Shown: positions 1 through 13,665, counted from the first letter of the stretch. The stretch: 64,000 bases of DNA from Agaricus subrufescens (GCA_029945375.1 CM057061.1:248001-312000); one strand, 5' to 3'. Program-made: numbers and translations. The notes: a model not told the origin generated them from the letters alone.

Positions 1-463
1 TACTCAGATGCTGATCTGAATCATCAGAATGGCCAGAAGATGAACGCGGTTTAAGGTTAAGAGGGCCTCCAGGCGTTGATGGTCTGCTACTGTTGGCGGA
101 GGAAAGAAAAGCCGGGGATGGCCTTGGAGAAGCCGTGAGGTAACTCGGACTCTGAGGAGACGAAGAGATGCCGTGATTTAGGTCTTCGCTACGACTTTGA
201 GGTATTCGAGTGTTTGAGAGATTGCGATCGGGATCCGGGGCGCCATACGTTGCTGATCGTGTGGGGGCATTTGGACGTTCTGGAGGTCGAGCAGTGTTTG
301 GGGGAGACATATTAGAGAACATTCTCGTGTAGGACTGGGACTGAACGGTGCTTGGCGGAACGCGGGCTACTTCGTTGTCTGGGGAAACTGGTGGTGTATT
401 CATTGGTGACACGGCACTGGTCCATGGCGACGGAGCCTGCCCGGAATCATTTTCTCTGCTCAT
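1..463 (-). CDS. Ser/Pro-rich N-terminus of an unidentified protein (partial)
   Basis: An open frame runs without a stop from an ATG at 463 to the left edge of the window, so only about 154 N-terminal residues are visible. The translation starts MSRENDSGQAPSP and is rich in Ser, Pro, Asn and Arg, with repeated SP/TP dipeptides. No domain, signal peptide or membrane segment is visible, which fits a disordered cytoplasmic tail. Three TGACG half-sites lie 145-170 bp upstream. The codon use and the clean start suggest a real gene. I do not recognise the family; such tails are common in fungal signalling, cell-wall synthesis and membrane proteins, and the defining domain would lie outside the window. 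Confidence 0.6.
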   Translation of the reverse strand, partial: MSRENDSGQAPSPWTSAVSPMNTPPVSPDNEVARVPPSTVQSQSYTRMFSNMSPPNTARPPERPNAPTRSATYGAPDPDRNLSNTRIPQSRSEDLNHGISSSPQSPSYLTASPRPSPAFLSSANSSRPSTPGGPLNLKPRSSSGHSDDSDQHLS

Positions 464-972
464 GGCCGGGAGCCAGGGGAGATGCGGCTACCCTGTGAGG
501 GTGGGCAGGGTGAGAAGTGAGTAGGGGTTCGGAGCAAGTATTAGGACAAGGAGGGCCAGGAGGGATGTGGAACGCAAACTTGGCTGATTGACCCAACTCT
601 TCACCCGCGTCACACACGTCACACCACCGTCACGCCTCGCTCAGGGCAAAATCGTCTAGATTCTCTTCTATCGATATTATCTCGCAGGAGATGTGCAGGG
701 AGATCCACCGACAGTTCTGAAACAAGCACGCTCATGTGCCTCACCTTTACCCTCAGTCGATGTCCAATGGCAGATTCCCGTTGTTAGAGCGGACAATACT
801 GGCTGCATAGGACACCCCCACATAGCTAAACTCGAATAACAGCAGCCTTCGGAGTATCTAAATTCATTCGGATTGATCGACGATCGGCTCTATCGCTTCA
901 TTCTATAAGTAGTCGAACCCGGCCGCATCGAATAATACGCTGCTTCGGGAATCAAAAGAGCTCCTACACTAC
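464..972. other. Intergenic region between the partial gene and the carnitine acetyltransferase
   Basis: It holds the promoter of the minus-strand partial gene (right of 463) and the 3' flank of the carnitine acetyltransferase gene. Apart from the three phased TGACG elements near 608-633 I see no gene or repeat here. Confidence 0.5.
608..633 (-). promoter_or_regulatory. Three phased TGACG (CRE half-site) elements
   Basis: CGTCAC occurs at 608-613, 617-622 and 628-633, which reads as GTGACG on the minus strand. The spacing of 9 and 11 bp is close to one helical turn, and the set lies about 145-170 bp upstream of the minus-strand ATG at 463. TGACG is the half-site of bZIP/CREB-type factors. 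The regulatory role is inference. Confidence 0.35.
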
Positions 973-3334
973 CTACAGTTGTGCCCGACAGTTCTTTACA
1001 GAAGAATGAAGGTTGTATAAATCCTCTGCAGCTTTAGCGATCTCTCGTACGAACTCCGCATTGGGCATCTCCTTCCTAGAAGTGATCGTATACTGCAAGT
1101 AGTCTGTGCAGATCATCAGAAAATGAAGAACTCATGGCTGGCAGGTCGTGAACTGACCATCAAAACCTGTCATGTACGCAACACCAAAGCCGTCAGGAAC
1201 GACCTTTCAGGCCAATATTAATAGGACAGAATACTAATAAATAGAGCAGACCTCACCTCGCCCCACCCATAAACAGTGAAATGTTTCGAGAAAATAGCCG
1301 ATGTGCTCAGTACCCAATAGCTCGACCTCTGGAAGACGGGATCATTGAATAGCGCCGGAACCTCTTCTCCCGGTAACAACAACTTCTTGAGGCCTTTATT
1401 CCATATCCGTTTAGTACAATTGTGAGCATCATCCAAGTTCGGAAAGCGCACCAAACATATGGCGGTCAACGCCCTGTGCATTTCCAGCCAATTTAGCGAG
1501 TGCAACATGTGTTTTTGTTGCAGCCTCAAACAATCTCTTTCTCTCCTCGTTAGGAACACTGGCATCGTCCATGCTGCTCACCCAAGCATCGGCTTCGCTC
1601 GTCACAACCCTGATTGCTTCTGTGCGTCCTTTATAGAACTTTCTCGTTGTCGCAGCCTCGTATGTTCCACCATATCTCTTCTTGTCTCCCAGTAACCGCC
1701 TGAAAGCCAACTGTACGATCATTTGTGCCCATGAATCTGGTGATACACCAAATTGTTTAATGGCATTTTTACCGTACGTCGTTTTATAATAATTGAGGCT
1801 TTGGCTCTCGATTAGTTCACGAGCAGCAACATCAGCCTGCTCAATGGCAGCCTTTGTTGCGAGAGAAACTTCGAAATCCAGTGGTTGAGGGACGGGAGTA
1901 TCAGCCGAAGCAGGCGAACCATGATCGAACTTGGGGTCATACGTGAGATCCAGTACGTCGTCACATAGTCGAACAGTAGGTGTTCCGTCCATGACTGAAT
2001 GTTCACCGACCACACCTGCCTTCGAGTCATCGAAAACAACAAAGTTCACTGGCTTGTCCGACCAGCGATTGCGAAGGCCACGCGGTAAACCATTAACAAC
2101 GTCACCGTGCCAGAGCGCACGAGAGTTGTGGACGAAATCCGTGGGCGTAGATTCATCCAGAGAGATGATGAACGCGGCAGAGTTTATGTCATGAAGAATT
2201 TGCGCATTCTTTGGTGTCGATGCGAGTTCGTTGTAGTCCTGTCCAACAGTTATCGTCTGGGATGCCTAATCTCAATTAAATAACATACCTTTGCCCATAC
2301 ATCACGATTTGAAGCAGTCAGAATACCCACGCCCGGGTATTCCTGAGTTGTATGATCATATATGTACTGGATCTGTCTTTCCGAGGCGTCACTAAAATGA
2401 CTTTGACAAGACGAAGGGAGCTGACCTTTCGAATTCCTCGGTTCCTAGTATCCTTCCGTTGCTCGTGGCGTCGACCTTCCATAACCTGTTCTTGCGGATG
2501 ACAATTATGTGTCCACTTTGGCCAGTCTCCCCTTGTATCGCGTGCGAGACGCTCCAATCCAATCCACCAGGACCTGGAACACGACAGCAATCAAACATCC
2601 ACCTGTTCTGTAGTGAGAACGAAGCTATCGATGTACATCAAGACTAACCTACCTGTAAGTATCCATACAAAGCGGGCCTTCCTTGGTTGCATCAGGTGGG
2701 ATTAAACCTTGCTTGAGCTGCTGTCGGAACAACATGGTACCACGGGCAATGAATGCCGCCGTTCCAGCTGGGCTTTGGGGAAGATGTGCAGGTTGGGGGT
2801 CAAAGCCATCTTGGAGAATCGTTAGCCGTGGGCCGGTAGTAAAGAACGCGAATGTACCAACAATAGTAAGAGACGTTGACGATAACCTGCGGAAAAGGCG
2901 ATATTGAGTTGGGATAGAACAAGATGCTTGAGTGGACGCACCGAGTCCCTATAGCCTTGATAGCCTCCATCATCCCACCACTGTTCCAACCAATGATGTG
3001 TTTTCTCGTCGTGTTTCAACAACCTGTCATGGAGCTCGGCGCCCTTTCCCTTCCCGAATTGGTCGATCTTGTCGGTCACTGCTTCGAACTCTGTTTCAGA
3101 CCAAGCGATAGGCTTCAGACTCTCCTTCAATCTGGCCAGAGTATCGGCGAGCTTTGGCACGGGAAGTTTCGGCAGATTTGATTGTGAGGCAAAGGTGACA
3201 GCGGACGGGATGTTGGGAGCAGCAGCTTTCCAATCAGCCGGGCGTTGGTTGGGTCGCACCGCTGAGGACGCCATCGAGCGCCAGAGACACGATGGAGGGA
3301 TAAGGGAACGGGTTCGAGAACAGCCGATGAGCAT
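973..3334 (-). CDS. CAT2: Carnitine O-acetyltransferase, probably mitochondrial and peroxisomal
   Basis: It transfers acetyl groups between CoA and carnitine so that acetyl units can cross organelle membranes. Spliced exons give a full carnitine/choline acyltransferase: the N-terminal LPKLPVPKLADTLARL segment, the catalytic His in EHSVMDGTP (about 1975-2005), the STS motif in YWVLSTSAIFSKHF and the C-terminal YGWGEVVPDGFGVAYMTG region split by an intron. The first in-frame ATG is at 3334; a GTG further upstream was not used. The N-terminus MLIGCSRTRSLIPPSCLWRS is basic and hydroxylated like a mitochondrial presequence, and a second Met follows at residue 21. The protein ends in AQL, a weak PTS1-like tripeptide. 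Yeast Cat2 is dual-targeted with the same design. The gene is head-to-head with ERV1. Confidence 0.9.
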
Positions 3335-3520
3335 CGTCCGCGGCAGCACCGACTCCTACCAAGTGAGGAAGCTAATTATAACAGTAACTGATCAATGATC
3401 TGTCGTTGGTCCGGCTCTAGTAACCTGTCGGCCCGAGGCTCGGCAATCACATGACGTCGAGGACGTGGACGAGATCAATCCAAGGACGAGAGTTCTTAAC
3501 CACCTTGGTCCCCAGAGGGC
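3335..3520. promoter_or_regulatory. Shared divergent promoter of CAT2 and ERV1
   Basis: Only 186 bp separate the two start codons. A TGACGTC element at 3452-3458 sits inside CACATGACGTCG and matches the core of a CRE/ATF site. Both genes encode mitochondrial proteins, so co-expression is plausible but inferred. Confidence 0.4.
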
Positions 3521-4156
3521 ATGGCTGCCAAGGATCCCAGCGAAGATGACAAGAAAAAGAAATCCGTTCCTCCGGGAATGGTCATGGGGCCAGACGGGAA
3601 ACCGTGCAAGATCTGTACGGCGTTCCGCAACTGGACGCCGCGAACATCTAACCATACCGAGTCCGATGCGTCAAACAAGAGTCGAGCGAACGGCACACAA
3701 GACACCGCATCCATGACATCAATGATGGCTGCACTAGCTGGTGGAACTGCCGCCAAACGCGCTACTACCGCTACTCCCACTACCACCCCTGCCGCCCGGC
3801 CCGAAGAACCACCTCCAGGATGTCCTCCGGACGTCGAGCAGCTGGGACGCGCGACGTGGGCGTTCCTGCACACGACCGCAGCATACTACCCGGACAAGCC
3901 AACGCCGAAGCAACGGGCCAATATGCTCTCACTGCTGCATGCGTTGCCAATTTTATACCCGTGCACGTGGTGTGGCCAAGACTTTGGAGAGGACTTGGCA
4001 GCCCATCCGCCTGATGTGAGAAACAGGACGGCGCTGAGCCAGTGGTTGTGTGAGAGGCACAACACGGTGAACGAGAAGCTGGGCAAGGAGGCGTTTGACT
4101 GTGCCAGGGTGGACGAGAGGTGGAAGGACGGGCCTGCAGACGGGAGCTGCGACTAG
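3521..4156 (+). CDS. ERV1: FAD-linked sulfhydryl oxidase Erv1/ALR
   Basis: It reoxidises Mia40 in the mitochondrial intermembrane space and so drives disulfide-coupled import; it also supports cytosolic Fe-S protein maturation. The 211-residue single-exon product has the shuttle CxxC (CKIC, residues 29-32) in a flexible N-terminus, a Thr/Ala-rich linker, the FAD-binding helix LGRATWAFLHTTAAYYP (about 108-124), the active-site CxxC (CTWC, 148-151) followed by GQDF, and the C-terminal WLCERHNTVNEKLGK...FDC that carries the structural cysteines. The linker between the two CxxC pairs is longer than in mammalian ALR, as usual in fungi. The lack of introns is unusual beside its intron-rich neighbours. 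Confidence 0.95.
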   Translation: MAAKDPSEDDKKKKSVPPGMVMGPDGKPCKICTAFRNWTPRTSNHTESDASNKSRANGTQDTASMTSMMAALAGGTAAKRATTATPTTTPAARPEEPPPGCPPDVEQLGRATWAFLHTTAAYYPDKPTPKQRANMLSLLHALPILYPCTWCGQDFGEDLAAHPPDVRNRTALSQWLCERHNTVNEKLGKEAFDCARVDERWKDGPADGSCD

Positions 4157-4262
4157 ACATGTTGTGTACATAGATGCCCGGCCGGAAATAGCTACCCCAG
4201 AACCCTGCAAGCTGCGACGGCGGCATGGCCAATGGTGTCTGGCCAACCAACAACCCCTCAGC

Positions 4263-6671
<2,409 letters not shown>

Positions 6672-6817
6672 AATTATACACTGTTGCAGAAACGCACGGG
6701 AGGCCTAATGTGTACACCACAAGTTAAAAGCAAAATCTTTGTGACCTGTTTATATACTGTCATAATCAATCAAAGAGAACCGCGGTTCATACACCAGGTA
6801 TTGCCGATGTACAAAAA

Positions 6818-8304
6818 TCATACAGATACTTTCTCGACTCCAGGAGGAAAGACATAACCTCCCTGTCGACGAACTTCATCAAACACTTCCATCACTAAAG
6901 TCATCTTCTGGTGCGACCAAATCTCACTTTCCTTCTTCCCATCCCTGACACACCTCGCAACCTCATCTGCCTGGAAATGCCAACCTCTACCCACATAATC
7001 GATCATCCGAGTGTCCTGTCGTATAGTTTCACCATTCCTATCATGGTAATCCACCTTGAATTGTTTCGGACAATACAACGGAGGAGAAACGGTGATTATG
7101 CCACGCTCGTAACGGATGTTACAACCCAGAGAGGGGACGTCATTGAGATTGATGCTTGCCGTGAGGATGGCTTGAGCGTCAGGGAAGTTGAGTGTGAATG
7201 ATGTGTTGGTATCGACCCCAGTGAGGGGTGATTTAAGCATCAGTCCTGAGATTGAGGTTGGCAGGGATTTATGGTTTGAAGAATGTTCAAAGATACACAT
7301 GATCGTCTGTTACTTTGTGAGTGAGTATGAGTCGGTAGAGACTATTTTCGGCCTCTACGTACCCAGACCATAGTATAAGGGCCCCTGGTAATGAACGACG
7401 TCAGAAACCCTAGTAAAGCTTCTTTTCTTCTAGTTGACTTACAGATCGAGCAAAGCACCACCTCCAAGCTTGGGATTGAGGATCCTGTGATCAAGGGAAA
7501 GTCCTGACACAAAAAAGCATTTCACATAACAGTGAAAAACTGATACGGAGCCTCCACTCACTATCAGTATGAAAGTTTGCTGATTGATCAGCATGCAAAG
7601 TGATAGGCCTTCCCAACACATCCTCATCTACAATCTTCAAAATCTCAGAGGCAATTGGTAGGAACCTAGTCCACATGGCCTCCATGACAAAAACGCCCTT
7701 CTGCTCAGCGACACGAAGCAAATGACGAAGTTCTGCGCTAGTAGCGGTAGAAGGTTTCTCGATAAGACAATGTTTCTTCGCTTCAATCGCAGCTAAAGCA
7801 TTCTCGTAGTGGAACGTATGCGGGGTGGCGATATACACAGCATCGACATCCTAAAATAAAATAAAAAACAATTGATTTGGCAAACATTAGCCTCAAAAAT
7901 CCGCTAAACCATATGCAAGCATCGTAACGTTTCACTTACCGGATCTGCATAGACGTCGCTGTATGTTCCATACGCTTTGATAGATTTGTCCCCTTCTGCT
8001 TTGGCATCGATAAACTCTTGAGCTTTTCTAGCATCGCGGGACCCTACGGCAACGACTTTATGGACCACATCACCTACTCCGCGACTATATTCACTCTAAT
8101 ATTAAAAAAAAACAGTCGCGGTATCGGTGATTTTGAGTAACTTTACGTTTTAGGATCCAAGAGAATATCCTGGATACATCAAGCCAATCAGAACCTTCAG
8201 CAACAGAGTCAACCCCAATTAAATCTCACCTCGACAAAATCCCCGGCGATCCGGCCTGTTGATATAATACCCCAGCGTAAAACAAACGGTTCAGAATTCG
8301 ACAT
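6818..8304 (-). CDS. NADP-dependent Gfo/Idh/MocA oxidoreductase (D-xylose / dihydrodiol dehydrogenase-like)
   Basis: The ATG at 8304 starts MSNSEPFVLRWGIISTGRIA, a Rossmann nucleotide-binding turn. Later exons give YIATPHTFHYENALAAIEAKK, the family EKP motif (IEKPSTATSAEL, around 7740-7770), FVMEAMWTRFLP, and a C-terminal beta-sheet domain ending VFPPGVEKVSV. The EKP lysine is the conserved catalytic/structural residue of the family. The order and length match trans-1,2-dihydrobenzene-1,2-diol dehydrogenases and fungal NADP-dependent D-xylose 1-dehydrogenases, so oxidation of a pyranose is the most likely reaction; the exact sugar cannot be read from sequence. It is divergent from the OHCU decarboxylase gene with about 170 bp between starts. 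Confidence 0.85.
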
Positions 8305-8356
8305 GAGCTGAGAGAGTCTTGGAGTGAGAGTCCATCAGCTCCGTCTCACCACCTGC

Positions 8357-8364
8357 TATATATA
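8357..8364 (-). promoter_or_regulatory. TATATATA box upstream of the dehydrogenase
   Basis: The palindromic TATATATA lies about 53 bp upstream of the minus-strand ATG at 8304, a plausible TATA position for that gene. It could also serve the plus-strand gene that starts at 8474. Confidence 0.4.
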
Positions 8365-8473
8365 CATATCCAGCGCTAGTAATAATGGGGCGATTGAAAA
8401 GCCACCGAGAAAAATCCGTATCAGATTCAGCTGTTAGCTATCTCCATCCGCTAACTCGATTTTGCAAAAAATA

Positions 8474-9094
8474 ATGTCCTCCTTACCAAGTCTCGAAGTC
8501 ATACGCCAAGGCGCATCCGACCCCAAATCTCCCCTCGCACAAACCCTCTCGATCCTCTTCGAACCATCTCCCATCCTACTATCCAAACTCGAGCCCCAGC
8601 TTTCCACACATCTCAAATCCCAGCCCCTCTCCTCCTACACCGATCTCATCACCCTCGCCCTATCCGAAATCAAAAATTGGGACATCTCATCACAATCCGA
8701 ATTCATCTCCGGTCATCCCAGAATAGGCGAGACTCAGAACCTATCAAAACTGAGTGCAGCAGAGCAAGGTGCCACAGCAGCAGCAGTCAACCCCACACCA
8801 CCAGAAGTCCTGGTACGCTTGAAACATCTGAATGCCTGTTATGAAGCGGAGTATCCAGGATTGAGATATATCACGTTCGTGAATGGGAGGAGTAGAGCGG
8901 CAATCGCAGAGGAGATGGAAGACGTACTCGAGATCGAGCATTCACGCTCACCCGATGAGCCACCTTTAGCCAATTTCGCATCTAAGGCGCGAGGCAGGAC
9001 AGACGAAGAATGGCTATCCGAGTTGAAAAGGGCTGTAGAGGACGTCGGAAAGATCGCAAAAAGCAGGTTGGACAAGCTGCAGGCTTCGATTTGA
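8474..9094 (+). CDS. 2-oxo-4-hydroxy-4-carboxy-5-ureidoimidazoline (OHCU) decarboxylase
   Basis: It catalyses the last step of uricase-pathway urate breakdown, converting OHCU to S-allantoin. The intronless 206-residue product starts at the ATG at 8474 (MSSLPSLEVI); an in-frame TTG 12 bp earlier is not a credible start. Family hallmarks are present: FISGHPRIGE with the catalytic His, the SAAEQ motif, and LNACYEAEYPGLRYITFVNG followed by GRSRAAI. The length matches fungal OHCU decarboxylases. No other purine-catabolism gene is in the window. The C-terminus (SRLDKLQASI) shows no obvious peroxisomal signal. Confidence 0.92.
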   Translation: MSSLPSLEVIRQGASDPKSPLAQTLSILFEPSPILLSKLEPQLSTHLKSQPLSSYTDLITLALSEIKNWDISSQSEFISGHPRIGETQNLSKLSAAEQGATAAAVNPTPPEVLVRLKHLNACYEAEYPGLRYITFVNGRSRAAIAEEMEDVLEIEHSRSPDEPPLANFASKARGRTDEEWLSELKRAVEDVGKIAKSRLDKLQASI

Positions 9095-9199
9095 GGCTCT
9101 CGATTGCCATGAATACTCCACTTCCCATGTCAATACCACCCCGAAATCTCCTGTAGACTTAGATTCGGTGAATAATATACATAATACAGAATTGATAAG

Positions 9200-10469
9200 T
9201 TATGAGACCTCCTCCATCTCATCATCATCCTCATCATCATAATCTTCATCCAACTCCATGGTACTTCCAGACGGATCTTCAGTAATATTGGATGCTGGGA
9301 CACTTTCTGCATTGACCTATTATGAAAGTTAAGAAACTTGAACACAAAAGCAGAACATGTAAAAAACATACGTTCTCGTCTTTAAAGTTCTCTTTCAGCT
9401 CCCACATACCATTATACTCTCCGCTCCGGTGTAAGAAAGCAATCTCGGACAACACCTCCTTAAGATACGCCTCAGGTTGCTGTGTTTTATCCCGCAATGG
9501 CCGTAAACCCCAATGCGGTGTATCTCGGAAATGAGAAAAGAGTTGATCCAAAAGTTGGTTTCGTGGAATACGAGCCATGCGCTCGAATCCTTTTGAGGGC
9601 TTTGGTCTTGTCTTCTATAGCAATTGTTAGCCTCAACTCAGCAAACAAAAAAAAAGAGGGGCATACGATGAGGTCACTGAACGCGCCGTTACTACCAACA
9701 CCCACTCCACTACTAAGCCTATTAATTCCGCCACGTCCACCAGAAACCCCAGCATCTTCAATCATTCTAATTTGCCGTTGTTTTGTATTGGCCTTGATAT
9801 GACGTTCGCGCATCTGCTTCCTGTAGTTTTCACTAAATGAAGGCCGAAGATTGCACTCGTGTTTTATCCGCCCGGTAAGAATCGTTGTCCGCGCTCTCGA
9901 GTTGAACGGGCTATTTGTCCCATGGACCGACAAGGAAGAGTCCTTCGGCCTCTCCGCGACAACAATCTGGTTATCTACAGCCTCGTTGACCATGTCTAGT
10001 TCATAACAGTCCGGTTCAGCACCGGTGGTGGCATAGGACGTCGTAAAGTTGAATGCAGGACGGTTGGATGGTTGAGATGCTGGGGGAGGTGCTGGTGATC
10101 CTGACGGTGCAGGACTACCATTGACAGCATCTTGATTATTCGAGGTAGAAGGTTCGCGGTTTGGTGGAAGGAATAAAATGAAGCGAGGTTTACCACCGTT
10201 TGGTGGAGTATAAACACGTATTGTGGCGAGGTGGACGTCTTCTGCGTTTATTGCAGCCCAACGTTCCAAAAGGAATTTAGGGATCTGAAGGACGTGATCA
10301 GATGTGTATAATCCTTGAGTTCGAAGCTGTATGAGAGGACCTTGACGAGCCATACGCGCCCGCTGCCTTGGTCGAGCATGAGGTGTTCATCGGGGTCCGG
10401 TTGAGCGTCATCGTCGTTTGCGGTTTCCGCGTCAAAAGGCTTTTTGTCGTCATCAATGGGACCATCCAT
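9200..10469 (-). CDS. TFG2: Transcription initiation factor TFIIF subunit beta (RAP30/Tfg2)
   Basis: It binds RNA polymerase II with TFIIF alpha and helps pre-initiation complex assembly. The ATG at 10469 gives an acidic N-terminus (MDGPIDDDKKPFDAE), then GRVWLVK joined by splicing to IPKFLLERWA, the dimerisation-domain start. A linker rich in Pro, Ser and Asn (NGSPAPSGSPAPPP) follows. The C-terminal winged helix is clear: GFERMARIPRNQLLDQLFSHF, TPHWGLRPLRDKTQQPE and YLKEVLSEIAFLHRSGEYNG, then WELKENFKDE. The last exon is acidic and ends DDEMEEVS before the stop at 9200-9202. Its 3' end lies about 105 bp from the convergent OHCU decarboxylase. Confidence 0.93.
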
Positions 10470-10735
10470 GGGTGATATTAAGGTGATATACTAGGGAGAC
10501 GAGGAAGGCGGGAGACAAGTTAAGTTACAAGTCAATTGTTTGGTTCCAACAATGATGCTGCAGTGATGACATTAGCATCATCGCCACCCTCTTGGGTCAG
10601 AGCAAAAACTATTCATGTTGTAAAAACTACACATATTACAAACGACAACAGTTCCACGGTCCTATCAAGTACTTTAACACAACGTAGTCCTTCTGATACC
10701 CACTTATGTACATGATCTCAGTTCGTGAAGTTATT

Positions 10736-11648
10736 TTATACAGGAACCGTTTGTGAGCGCATTTCTGCTGTTTCCTTTTCGGCCTTTTTCTAGAAGTGAC
10801 GAATCAGTCCAACATTGATCGGGAACACTGTAAAGTATCCATACCTGCAGCGCTTTCTTCCTCCGCTCTGCATAATCAGGTGGTAACCGGGCTCTGATCC
10901 CCTCAAGCATTTCAGCTATCATCTTCTCTTCTTCATCTGACAAAGGTCCGTCGGCCTCCTGTTGTACAACCGGGGATGGTTTGCTTCGAGTTCTGGAAGG
11001 TGAAGTAGGTACCTGCGGCATAGACGGAGATGGTTTACTTCGGGTTCCTGGAGATGTGGGGGATGCGGGTGTTGGAGGTTGGTTATTGGATGTATTCTGC
11101 TGCCTCGGGGGTGGTGAATTGGGCGTGGGTACGAAAACAGGAGGCACAGCCCTGTTTCTTCGCCTTTCGTACTCTTGTGCAAGCTTACTGGCCCAAGCAT
11201 CCCGATCCGCCATGCGTTTGATGGACTCCTCCTTGAAAGTTTGCGGATCGGCCTTATTTCCCCAAGCATCATAAGCCTAGTGCGTAATGAGGATTGCGAC
11301 ACTATAAAAAGATTAAATAACATGCACCCTTCGCCTGTGAGGATCTCTTAACGTTTCATAGGCGTTATGAATCTGCGGAAAAACGCTCAGGCCCATGGTA
11401 ACGGTGAGGTAACTTGAAGGAACACTTGCCATATGAAATTGAGCTTCTGCAGCCCGACGCTCTGCTGCGCTCGAGTCAAGTCCAAGCCTATCGGGGTGAG
11501 TCTTGAGGGCTTTCTCCCGATAGGCCTTGCGCACTTGGACACTAGTTGAATTAGGTAAAGATGGCATGGCAGGGTTTTACTTACACTCGTCGGGCGACGC
11601 AAGTCTGTCGACTCCCAGTATGTCATATAGAGATTTATACGGAGGCAT
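10736..11648 (-). CDS. Small J-domain (Hsp40) co-chaperone
   Basis: The first exon from the ATG at 11648 encodes MPPYKSLYDILGVDRLASPDE; after a short intron come VRKAYREKALKTHPDRLGLD with the HPD motif that stimulates Hsp70 ATPase, and then IHNAYETLRDPHRRR and AYDAWGN. The rest is not a zinc-finger or Gly/Phe region but a basic helix (MADRDAWASKLAQEYERRRN), a Pro/Ser-rich linker with two similar GTRSKPSPS / RTRSKPSPV segments, and a predicted helix SDEEEKMIAEMLEGIRARLP. This makes it a class C J-protein. The client and compartment are unknown. A CACGTG box lies about 118 bp upstream of the start. Confidence 0.85.
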
Positions 11649-12235
11649 TGACCGCGATCAAGTCTTATGGCCTTAAGGGCGGGGTGGTTCAACGGTGGAG
11701 GTTTGAACGTTCACGAAGCCATCACTCAGTTCGGCGCGACTCTTTCTCCCGGAGCGCGTTTCGGGCACGTGACTCAGGGATGACCTTGATCGTGACCTGC
11801 GAGCTTGCAATTGAAGGGAAACGTTTAACGCTCTTCTTCTAAGTATCTAGAGACAATATGAGAGGACAAATCAGGCCATGGGAATTTGTCGAATGGAGTT
11901 TGTCCATAGTGAGTTGTTCAACCGTACATCCTTCGAAGCTAAGGTATTGAATTAATGCCCGCCTCTGTAGTAATCAATCCTACTAGTGGTCGTCACCGAA
12001 GAAATCAACGAAGTCCTTCCCCGTGACGAATTCGCTATTTCTTTCTAACCCTAAGTGACGAACAACATTCATTGGCCGCCTAGTAATTCCCTCCAAATTG
12101 CTTGACTTTTTTCAAATGCAACTTCGATACTTTCAATCACATAAGTGGCTGTGCACTTATTTAAGCGAGCTACCTGGTATATCACTTGCATTTCCCCCTT
12201 CAAGTTGTTCATCTTAGCAGTGGCTGCTTGCCATC
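11649..12235. promoter_or_regulatory. Divergent intergenic region with a CACGTGAC element
   Basis: This 587 bp region separates the J-protein and the CDK7 gene. CACGTG lies at 11766-11771, followed by AC. I saw no convincing ORF or RNA gene in it. Confidence 0.4.
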
Positions 12236-13665
12236 ATGGACGCCGTGGAAAAGGCCAACGAGGCTCGTCAAAAGAACTGGTGCGCTCACCAGAAGTCTTT
12301 CAAATGACTTGTCTAACAGCATTCAAAGGATTAAGGATAGAAAGGTTGGCGAGGGTGCGTATGCTGTTGTTTATCAAGGTTAGGTCTATTCCTCGAGATT
12401 ACGTCCCTGTAAATCTCACTTCCTTTATCAGGAAGAGAGGCCACCACTGGGCGAAAGGTGGCCGTAAAGAAGATCAGAGTCGGACAGTTCAAGGATGGTC
12501 TTGACATGTCCGCTATTCGAGAAGTGAAATACTTGAGAGAGTTGAAACACCAGAATGTCATTGAAGTTCGTCATCTTGTTCAGTTTGTAATTCCCATCCA
12601 AAAAACTGACTCCTCCATAGCTTCTCGATGTTTTCTCGTCTAAAACCAATCTAAATCTTGTTCTAGAGTTCCTCGACTCTGACCTCGAAATGATCATCAA
12701 GGACCGGTCACTTGTCTTTCTTCCCGCAGACATAAAAAGCTGGATGGCCATGACTTTCCGCGGACTCGAATTCTGCCATAGAAACTGGATTCTTCACCGC
12801 GTATGTCCCCCACCCCCTTCTCTCTTCCCCGCAAGCCACCTATCCATCACAGGATCTCAAACCAAACAACCTTCTCATTGCCTCAAATGGCCAACTCAAA
12901 ATCGCCGACTTCGGTCTCGCAAGAGACTTTGCCGACCCCGGTTATAAAATGACTTGCCAAGTCATCACACGGTGGTACCGCCCTCCAGAACTCTTATATG
13001 GCAGTCGATATTACGGTACTGCCGTCGATATATGGTCTGTGGGGTGTATTTTTGCCGAACTCATGCTGCGGATTCCTTACCTCCCCGGAGAGAGCGATAT
13101 GGACCAGATAAAGACAATATTTCGAGCACTAGGAACACCGACAGAGGATGACTGGCCAGTGAGTTTTCTCAATCTCTGTCACTACCCCAACTCGAATGCA
13201 TTCTTTCTACTAGGGACATACAAAATTACCAGATTACGTGCCCGTCGGCCAATTCCCCAGAACTCCATTACGAGACCTCTTCACCGCCGCAAGTGCGGAT
13301 ACTCTCAATCTTCTCAACAAATGTCTCATATACGAACCTCGCAAACGTATATCCGCTCTAGATGTCAGTACTCTAGCAAACACCTTCTCTTTATCTAGCC
13401 CTGACCTGTATTTTAGGCTCTGCATCATCCATATTTCTTCGCCCTGCCATATCCAACTCATCCTTCAAAACTACCCAAATGCTCCACAGTTGTAAACCGA
13501 CCCCTCGACGAACTTGATGCGAATGTTGAGATGAATGGCTCTGGTCCTGGCGTTAAGGCTACCAGTAAAGGCCTCAAGAGAAAACTCGTGTCACCCACAG
13601 AAGCCCAAGCCAGAGCCATTGCAAGGCGGCTGGATTTCTCGAAAGCGCCACCAACGTCACCATGA
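12236..13665 (+). CDS. KIN28: Cyclin-dependent kinase 7 / Kin28, catalytic subunit of TFIIH
   Basis: It phosphorylates the RNA polymerase II CTD in TFIIH and may act as CDK-activating kinase. The ATG at 12236 gives [14 protein letters not shown]. Spliced exons give the Gly loop [12 protein letters not shown], the VAIK-like [10 protein letters not shown], the helix [44 protein letters not shown] (split by an intron near 12800-12850), DFGLARDF and a T-loop [33 protein letters not shown] and [10 protein letters not shown] follow. The T-loop Thr before CQVITRWY is the expected activating site. The C-terminus is short and basic ([20 protein letters not shown]), as in Kin28/Mcs6. The usual APE triplet reads PPE. 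Confidence 0.95.

Noticed and set aside
3335..3349. GTG start extending the carnitine acetyltransferase
   Set aside because: Nuclear fungal genes start at ATG; the ATG at 3334 is in frame and gives a good presequence.
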